From Adiantum capillus-veneris (lineage: Eukaryota > Streptophyta > Polypodiopsida > Polypodiales > Pteridaceae), in NCBI GenBank assembly GCA_014529385.2, contig CM043950.1, positions 70,836,935 to 70,900,934 on the forward strand: a DNA stretch of 64,000 nt. The letters are read 5' to 3'. The notes beneath the pieces are model-generated. The model did not search any database, was not told where the DNA came from, and worked only from the letters and a program-made list of their open reading frames with translations. Both the position numbers and the translations under genes were made by a program. Of this stretch, positions 56,819 through 64,000 are shown in pieces. Each line of letters opens with the position of its first letter. The stretch's first letter is position 1.

Positions 56819-57556
56819 ACTATCCATCAGGTACAAGGGGGACTTCCGAGTCATTTACGTTGGCTCATAAGACCGAACACATAAACAAGTATCCTAGTCG
56901 TTCTTCAACTATTTGTATCTAGTATTGTCGATGAGAATTGTGATGGTTGCATTAAACCATGGGTGTTTCATCCATATTCTCCTTAGTGTTGGGGTAAAAT
57001 CCTGTTGGCACCCACACATGACTATCTCTATATCACAATAAAAGGTCACACACACTCCTCTTCTAGTGTGCTATCTCCCCAATGTTGGCTCTCCTTGTTT
57101 TCCTTTCTTTGCAGATGCAAGCATCTCACGCTATAGTTGGCATTAGAGCGAAGTGTGGCAACTCTCACTTTATGTGTGTGACCGACCCCTTCTCAACAAT
57201 AGTGAGTGTGTGAGCTTGAGCTTAGGAAGGTAGACCTTTTTTTTTCTCAATAAAGAATAAAAGGAAACCATTGAAAAGCTTGGAATCGAGCTTGGAGGGA
57301 CTGCTCCAAATTCGAGCGATGAGTAAAATTAAGGGAAAACAATCAAGGTAGTGCTGGTGGGCGAAAATGGGCTACTAGGACTTGAATTAATGGGATTTGT
57401 AGCTCACAGGTGTGAGCTCTTGTAGTGTTTCTTAAATTTGTAGAGGTAGTGCAACCTTTTTGGGGTCTTGAGGTAGCAGATGAAAAGGGAAAAAAACTCA
57501 TCAATTTTGAATAAACAACAACAAGCATCATTCTTAGATTTACATCCTTTGGGAAA

Positions 57557-57624
57557 GTGTACACACACACACGCGCGCGCACACACACACACGCGCGCGC
57601 GCGCGCACACACACACACACGTAT
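57557..57624 (+). repeat. 68 bp alternating purine/pyrimidine run, (CA)n(CG)n
   Basis: GT, then alternating ACACAC, GCGCGC, ACACAC, GCGCGC and ACACAC blocks ending CGTAT, with strict purine/pyrimidine alternation throughout. Confidence 0.93.
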
Positions 57625-58339
57625 CACTATCAGCTATAATTGGTTTTTAAGGATTAACCCCATACCCTCACACTCACTCTCACAAAAAGCACTATCTCTG
57701 AGTCCTAACAACTTGTGGTCACTTGTTACCCTTTACCTGATTCATGCTTGGCCAATTGCCAACCCAATAGTGTAAATACACTCATACTCACATCTCCTTT
57801 GATATTACCCCCGTTCTTATACACATCTTTGTCTTAGCTATTGGTACTTCTGTTCATAAGCAGATTTTCACACTTAAAACAAATGCTATGTGGAACGTAT
57901 CCAAGTAAACAATTCCACCACTTTTTTTTGGAGGGGACAAAACCCCTTAAGGCTTTTAGCATAATACTTCAGTAGCGTGGGATTCACCACGTGAGTGCGC
58001 GCGTGTGTGGATGTGTACGTTGTTGGGGATTTGTATTTGAAAGGTGATCCGGGAAGGCACTGGGCCCCTGGTTGTGAGAGGTGCGGGGAAAAGAGTTGCA
58101 GCAGACACAATTAACAGGAACAGAGCTCCAAACAGACAGTTTAGCTTAAGCCTAATAAACAACAATATCTCTGCTTAATCAAATGTTAATGGAAATGTTT
58201 ATGCACTTTACAAAGTTTAACCTGTCTTAATCAAGGTGCTAATCAAGACGATCAGTAAAGAACTGCCTTGGACTGTCTTCTGCCTTCAACTTCCAAAGCC
58301 TTGGGTGGTCCAATCCAGTTTATGGTTACCGGATTAATT

Positions 58340-58750
58340 CCGGGTTAACGGCTTGGAGATTATGGCTTGGAGAGCTTAAGATTATGGCTTAGGCGAAATT
58401 AGGATTAGGCTTGGGTTAAGAGTTTGTGACTAAGCGCGGCTTAAGGAAGCTTCATGAAATCCGGCTTAGCCAGGCTTGGCTTAAGTGGGCTTATGATAAA
58501 CTGACTTAGGCTTGAGTAATGAGATTATGATTAATGAAATCGAATTTTGGCTTAGTTTGGCTTAAGATTGAGGCTTTGGCTTAGGGAATTCAAGCTTAGG
58601 CGTTGCTTGTGTAATCAGTTTAGGATTAGGCTTGGTTTAGCATAGGAAAGCTTAATGGAAACGAGCTTAGGCTTAGCTTGAGAAAGGGGTTTAGGATTCA
58701 ACTTCGACTAGCATAGGGAAGCTTAAATGAAAATGAGCTTGGGCTTTGGC
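58340..58750 (+). repeat. GGCTTAG/TTAGG-rich degenerate tract
   Basis: About 400 bp with dozens of GCTTAG, GGCTTGG, AGGATTAGG and TTAGG words in irregular order; no coding signal. It resembles a decayed short-period repeat. Confidence 0.6.
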
Positions 58751-59156
58751 TTAGCTTCTCTCAGGAGAGAGAGCGCTCCAAATGAAAGAGGAGAGGGAAA
58801 AAAACACAGGAGAGTTCTCAAAGAGAACCCCCCTTCCCTTTTTATATCTTGCATGAGCTTAATTTCTTGCTAGAAGGGGCCTACCCATTAGCGATGTGGG
58901 TAATGGGTACCCCTTTGATGACGTGGTAGGCAGGTAGATGGCCGGCATGAAATGCGCCCGAACCAGCGCTGAAAGGCTTCGCGCCGTCATGATGAGCATT
59001 TCTCGTCTCTTGGGCGGCTGCATCCAAGCAAATCACATCTCGTTGCGTCTTCTTCTTCTCCTTCCTGCGTTCGTCAGCTGAACTGCACGCCATGGCGTTT
59101 TTCCCTCCACACACAAAGCCCCTTATTAATTGATTGGGCGCCGCCTTATAATGGCT

Positions 59157-59550
59157 TCACAAATTGGGCATACATGCCGTCCATACAATGCTTAAGTTGG
59201 GCACCACTTGGCATACATATCGGCCAAGCTTGCCAAGCTTCTCCATTTGGTGGCCATAATTACTGTAAGGGCATAACATTTGGCATAAATGCCGGGCAAG
59301 CATTGTCAAGCACAACATCTTTCTCCAGTCGCCATCGATTAGCAATATCATCGTGAATTTTGATGTCGTAAAAGTCTTCAATAGTGCTACATGCCTGCAA
59401 GATGCAAGTGTAAGTGATTGCATTTGGAGAGTTGTCCCGTCTTGGCATTTGTCGAAAATAGCCAGCTTCATGACCCTGCCTCTGTTGGGTTAATTCTGCA
59501 ATCATTGCATTCCAAGATCCGTTTGAGAGCCAAAAACTCTGAGATGGCAC
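59157..59550 (-). pseudogene. PPR protein pseudogene fragment
   Basis: The minus strand reads GSWNAMIAELTQQRQGHEAG, then SPNAITYTCILQACSTIED, IHDDIANRWRLEKDVVLDNA and a decayed MYAKCG segment (FMPNVM). These are consecutive P, L and S motifs of a PLS-class PPR protein. No start, signal or C-terminal domain is present. It does not join the 38-46 kb copy and looks like a separate fossil. Confidence 0.75.
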
Positions 59551-60420
59551 TCCAACTGAGTGGACCGGACTGGTGCGGAACCAGTCCCCGGTAAATCTTT
59601 AACAGTCAATAACTTGGCAACCATAAATCTGATCATTGATCTGAAAAGATTGACTCGCTCCAGAAATTGAGCACTTCAGGCCCATTCATTTATTATATCA
59701 TCCTTGACCTTTTATCAGCAGGTGCTCAATCCGGTACGGATCTGCTACTGACTCAACTTAAAACTGTCATAACTTCTTATCTATAGCTTCGATTGGCGAG
59801 ACGTAAAGACAGGCATGTAGAGCCCTTCAAGTACTTCATCTTCAATCAATAAAATCCTAGCTATGATCACTTCAAGCATACTCAATGTTTAGCATTACCA
59901 AGACATCTTTTGGCCCTTAGAGCCCCATCTGGCACACTTTTAGCTTAAAGTTGGCTTGTTAGCAAGCCCTTATTACTGCTGAATAATCCTGTAAGATTCA
60001 AATAAACCTGATTGGCATTCCTTTGCTCATTTTCTTTCCATGGAAGCAGAGTGGCACGACAGCGTGCATGCACGGTGCGGTGCATGCAGGGAAGGGGAGA
60101 AGCATAAGTCGACGTGGGTGGAGCAGCCTCTCAGGAACCAATGATGAGGAGCTCCTTATTCTCATATGTAATGAAGAATAAGGATATGTACACACATGGG
60201 TGGGCAGCTGAACACCAGACGTCCGGGCGGGCAAAAGACGGAGCGCCTTTACCCCAATAATCTCCCACTTAAAGGCGATGCGTCGATAAGTCAGACCTAC
60301 TAGCTAAACTACTAGTATGTACAAGAAAACAGGCGAGACACTCTCTCAACCTACACCCACTGGCTCACTCTGTCGATGTACACGCAATCGTATCGGCTCT
60401 GGTGGTATGCTAGTGTGCGT

Positions 60421-60503
60421 ACCCACACTAGAGCCTGCATGTAAATCCCGCAGACTCTAGCATACCCACGCTAGAGCCTACATGTAAATCCCACAAACTA
60501 CTA
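60421..60503 (+). repeat. 43 bp tandem duplication
   Basis: Copies starting ACCCACACTAGAGCC at 60421 and ACCCACGCTAGAGCC at 60464. Confidence 0.85.
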
Positions 60504-60820
60504 TGTATGGTCCGCAAAGCTCCATGAAGCATCATGCTAGTGTCAGTCATCATGCTAGAGGCAGAATGCCGCGGTATTTAGTGTTGGGCATGGGCTCCCA
60601 ATGGCATCCAAGAGGTGGAGGGGAGCTCCCCTTGAACGTGGCTATGGCGCCCGCGGGCGGCGCTGCTGTGGTGGCGTCGACGGAGATTTTGGGTGGCAGT
60701 TTCGGCGAGGCGGGGCGGCGATGGCGCCCGCGATGGTTAAGGTCGGTGATGACATGGCAGGTAGTAGGGGCGGTGCCCGCGCTCGCAAGGGGACAAATAT
60801 TTTGAGGATAAAGATGTACT

Positions 60821-60836
60821 CCCCCCCCCCCCCCCC
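60821..60836 (+). repeat. Poly-C run (16)
   Basis: Sixteen consecutive C beside a GC-rich stretch (60640-60800). Confidence 0.95.
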
Positions 60837-61629
60837 ATAGCGACATCGCTATTACCTCGGTAGGGGAGGGGTCCCACTGCAAAGGAGGTGCCGACAAGGA
60901 AAGAAGAGCAAGCCAAAGGCCAAGAGATGGGAAGCCGGCCGGCCCAAAATGGAAGGGATAAGGACAAGAGGTGAAGCATGCAAGTGTGTCCAAAAATAAA
61001 CTAGGCCAAGTGTTGGCAATGTAATCAAATGCTAAAAAGAACTCCAAATGAAGTGCACGACATGGAAGGTGACCCCATTTTTCTTTTTTGGGATTCCTAG
61101 GCACACCCCTATAAAAGGAGGTTTATGTTCATTTTTTAGGGTCTTTTGGGCCAGGGTCTTTGGACCAGTTGGCTTTTTTGCCTGTGTGAGTAAGGGAAAG
61201 CTTGAAGCTTGTGTTGCTAAGCTTGCCATTGAAGCTGCATACATTGGTTGTACTACTCTCTATGAAATAATACGACTCACTTGCCCCAATCTCTTGTGTT
61301 GCTTCTCCCCACTCCCCTCCTCTTCTCTCGCTCTTCGTGTATTGGCCATTGCTTGCACAGGGTTTGCCTGCAACTCAAAAGGTGCTACCAAGAGGGCAGA
61401 TTAGGAGTGTTTTGTGAGTCGGAAAGGGTGAGTTGGGCAGTGTGGGTGCATTTGTGTTGTGGGTGTTTTTTGTAAGGTGCGAGGTAGTTGTTTTGTATGC
61501 TAAAGAGGAGTTGTTAGTGAAAATAAGCCAATTTGAAGGTGTTTTTTGAGAGGTTAGGGGTGCTGTGGAATCCCTGGGCTATAGAGAGGCAAGTATTTTG
61601 TGTGCTGGGTGTGTTCCCTATTCCCCCTC

Positions 61630-64000
61630 TCCAACGTCGTCTTACAGATACGTGGATGACCAGCACTTGGACTATCGTGACACTCAAATAAGATTTGGTG
61701 CCTAGTGTTTGAGTCCTTTGGCACGCATACTCTACCTTTGTGGAGTAAGTAGCCATCATCAATGGAAAAATTCTTCCATCGCTTAAGCTCTTCATGAGTA
61801 GGGCTGGAGCTCTGTGTGTTGGAGTTTCTATCTGCGCGTGCAGATACATATTGATATGGCTGTTCAGAGACATGTGAGTGTGAGGGATCCCTTTTTAAAA
61901 ATGCACTTCACACTTTAGCATATGATTGATCTTGTGTACACTTTCCACGTGGTGATCCCAAAAGTTCACTCTTTAGTTTCGTGAAAGCAAGTGAATTAAT
62001 CTGAGGCATCCGACTTAGTGCATCCGCTACTACATTATATCGCCCCTTGCGATATTGTAGCTTACAATCATAATCTTGAAGGATTTCTGCCCATCTAGCT
62101 TTACGGCCCTTCAAGTTTGTTTGAGTAGTAAACCATTTGATACTCTCATGGTCAAAAACTATTTCAAACTCAGCACCATATAAATAGTGTCGCCACTTTC
62201 GTAAAGCGTGAATTATGGCATAGAGCTTTCTCTCATAGACAAAATAATTCTATTGAGCTCTATCTAACGTTTTACTTTCAAAGGCTATAGGTCTTGCCTC
62301 CTGGAGAAGTACCGCACCAATGGCTTTATCACTAGCATCAGTCTCTACCACAAACGGCTTAAGTGGGTCAACGATTGCTAGGATGGGAGCAGTGGCTATA
62401 GCTACCTTGAGCTGTTTGAAACTGGGTTTTTGGGCTTCTTCCCAAGAAAAGGTCTTACCTTTTGTGTTAAGTTGATCCGTCATAGGAACAATGATTTTGG
62501 CATAGTCACGGATATAGTATCGATAAAATCCAGCCATGCCTAAAAATATTTGAAGCTCCTCAACCGTGTTGGGATGTGGCTATCGAAGAATGGCAGTGAC
62601 CTTGTCAGTGTCCATCTTGATGCCAGAATAAGAGATCACATTACCGAGGTAATATATCTCTGTTTTAAAGAAATCACACTTGCTTTGCTCAGCATACATC
62701 ACGTGAGCTCGTAGCTATTCAAACACTAATCGTAGGTGTTCTATGTGTTTATCTTTAGTCTTACTGTAAATGAGAATTTTATCAAGGAAAACCACAATAA
62801 ATTTTTCAAGATAGGGACGTAAGACACTATCCATGAGTGTCATAAATGTAGCTGGAGCATTGGTTAGACCGAAAGGCATAACCAAAAGTTCAAAATGTCC
62901 AAACCGTGTTCTAAAGCCAGTTTTGGAGATATCTTGCAGTAGGATACGTACCTGGTGGTATCCTGAACGAAGAGCTATCTTTGTATAGTATCTTGCCCTG
63001 TGGAGTTGATCAAACAACTCATCCACTCGAGGCAGAGGATACTTTTTCTTGATGGTTATCGCATTTAATCCGCGATAATCTACACACATGCGCATAGTAC
63101 CATCTTTCTTTTTTACCAATAGAATTTGGTGATGCCCAAGGCGAAGTGCTAGGTCTAATGAAACCACGAGCGAGTTAGTTAGCCAATTGACTCTCCACCT
63201 CCTTGGCTTCTTTAGCACTCATACGATAAGGTGGTTTACTCACCGGTTTAGTGCCTGGCAAGACATCTATGCCATGCTGCACATCATGTGTAGGGCGTAA
63301 ACTCGGTGGTAAATCACTTGAGAACACATCACTATACTCCGTGAGTAAGTGAGTCAGCTTTTGTCGTGCAAAAGGAGAAAGTAAACTAGAATTATGCTAG
63401 GATGGAGAATCTTTTAATTCCTGTAATGTTTGTTTTACAGTAGTTGCACGCTGCTCTATAGAATTAAAATTGAGAACACTTTGCTTGTTAGATTTGTTAG
63501 CACTTTGTTTATCAGTAGAATTCATTGCACCTTGCATACCATTAGAATTCATTGCACTTTGCATACCATTACTAGAATACATTGCAGTTTTCATACCATT
63601 ACTAGAATTCACGGCACTTTGCTCTTGAGAATTCGCAAGACTTGGAGACAAGCAATAACACAAAAAGACTTCATCTATTAAATTTTCTTTCTGCAAAATA
63701 GAAAGCTCGGCTGTACATATAAGAGGTGCAGATGGTATATTTTTCTCACCAAGCAAAAGCACATGTTTACCATTGGCCATAAAGGATAAGGAGTTGTGTT
63801 CATAACTAGTGTGCAATGTGTTTCCTAAACCATGCAGCCACTCCCGTCCTAAAACTACATCAGCACGGTCCATGTTCATAACTTGGAAGTCAAGGGTCAT
63901 CGTATGATCTTGAACAATAAGCTCAACCTCTTGAACTAACGTGTCCCATACTTCTTTATCATTCCCAGACATCTACTCCACCAGATACTTGTGAGAGCAG
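61630..64000 (-). mobile_element. Ty3/gypsy element, truncated (runs off the window)
   Basis: Minus-strand homologue of the 51-57 kb element: protease tail (NMDRADVVLGREWLHGLG), linker, RT, RNase H and the start of the integrase zinc region. Homology ends near 61630, within the integrase start, with no LTR there, so its 3' end is lost. The 5' part lies beyond position 64000. Confidence 0.85.
61630..64000 (-). pseudogene. Gypsy 2 pol fragment, inactivated
   Basis: From right to left: aspartic-protease C-terminal part (to about 63690), a linker with repeated SNGMQSAMN-like units (about 63520-63610), a stop near 63397 and a frameshift before RT. RT follows ([32 protein letters not shown]), then RNase H (ETDASDKAIGAVLL) and [16 protein letters not shown]. 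The RT catalytic box reads FLDKILIY where FLDD is expected, and KIALRSGYH replaces KIDLRSGYH, so both active-site aspartates are altered. A TAG follows near 62250. Confidence 0.88.

Larger units (their letters stand above)
56824..59156. other. No recognised gene
   Basis: Holds the alternating purine/pyrimidine run and the TTAGG-rich tract. No credible coding sequence. Confidence 0.55.
59551..61629. other. No recognised gene; GC-rich island
   Basis: 60600-60800 is clearly more GC-rich than its surroundings and open in two plus frames (Gly/Ala/Arg-rich, no motif). A CCTATAAAAGG element lies at about 61107-61117 with no recognised gene after it. Confidence 0.45.

Noticed and set aside
57095-57115. 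TTGGCATTAGAGC, resembling a Met-tRNA primer-binding site
   Set aside because: No LTR end in CA precedes it and no partner LTR or coding region was found.
61268-61281. TAATACGACTCACT, identical to 14 bases of the T7 phage promoter
   Set aside because: The last bases of the promoter differ and no vector sequence lies around it; chance or leftover primer similarity cannot be told apart, and plant context is continuous.

Overview
This is nuclear DNA of a land plant with a large, repeat-rich genome. It has one intron-split plant gene, fragments of PLS-type pentatricopeptide repeat (PPR) genes, Ty1/copia and Ty3/gypsy LTR retrotransposons, a CACTA DNA transposon, a LINE relic and very many long compound microsatellites. 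No bacterial features were seen. The fossil PPR copies, giant intron and SSR load would fit a fern or another large-genome seed-free plant, but the species cannot be proved from the window.

Layout. 0-6.5 kb: no recognised gene; (GA)n, (CT)n(CA)n and (GT)n(GA)n microsatellites and a duplicated ~0.5 kb unit that carries microsatellites inside it (4098-4630 and 4837-5400). 6585-11670: a complete but mutated copia element on the minus strand (227 bp LTRs, AAAAT target duplication). 11.7-24 kb: gene-poor, with two small MITE-like elements (15863-16024, 17936-18143), local duplications and microsatellites. 24117-37550: the only gene that looks intact, a long-chain fatty alcohol oxidase (FAO type, GMC oxidoreductase family) in three exons. 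Its 9.8 kb first intron holds an antisense LINE fragment that is split by a 7.3 kb CACTA element (25614-32909, AGA target duplication) with a decayed Tnp2-type transposase.

38.4-46.65 kb: a decayed PPR gene, itself split by a compound copia insertion with three LTRs (39423-46398). 46.7-51.1 kb: no recognised gene; a degenerate palindromic satellite lies at 50.47-50.95 kb. 51095-56818: a complete, inactivated Ty3/gypsy element with very short (153 bp) LTRs and a chromodomain-like C-terminus. 56.8-61.6 kb: gene-poor, with a 68 bp alternating purine/pyrimidine run, a TTAGG/GCTTAG-rich tract and another PPR fragment on the minus strand. 61.6-64 kb: a truncated gypsy element on the minus strand that runs off the window edge.

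Most of the window is therefore a record of nested insertions. Nest 1: FAO intron > LINE > CACTA. Nest 2: PPR pseudogene > copia > second copia copy. In both nests the host reading frame resumes across the insertion once one copy of the target duplication is removed, which confirms the boundaries. All element proteins carry stops, frameshifts or lost catalytic residues, so none looks autonomous.
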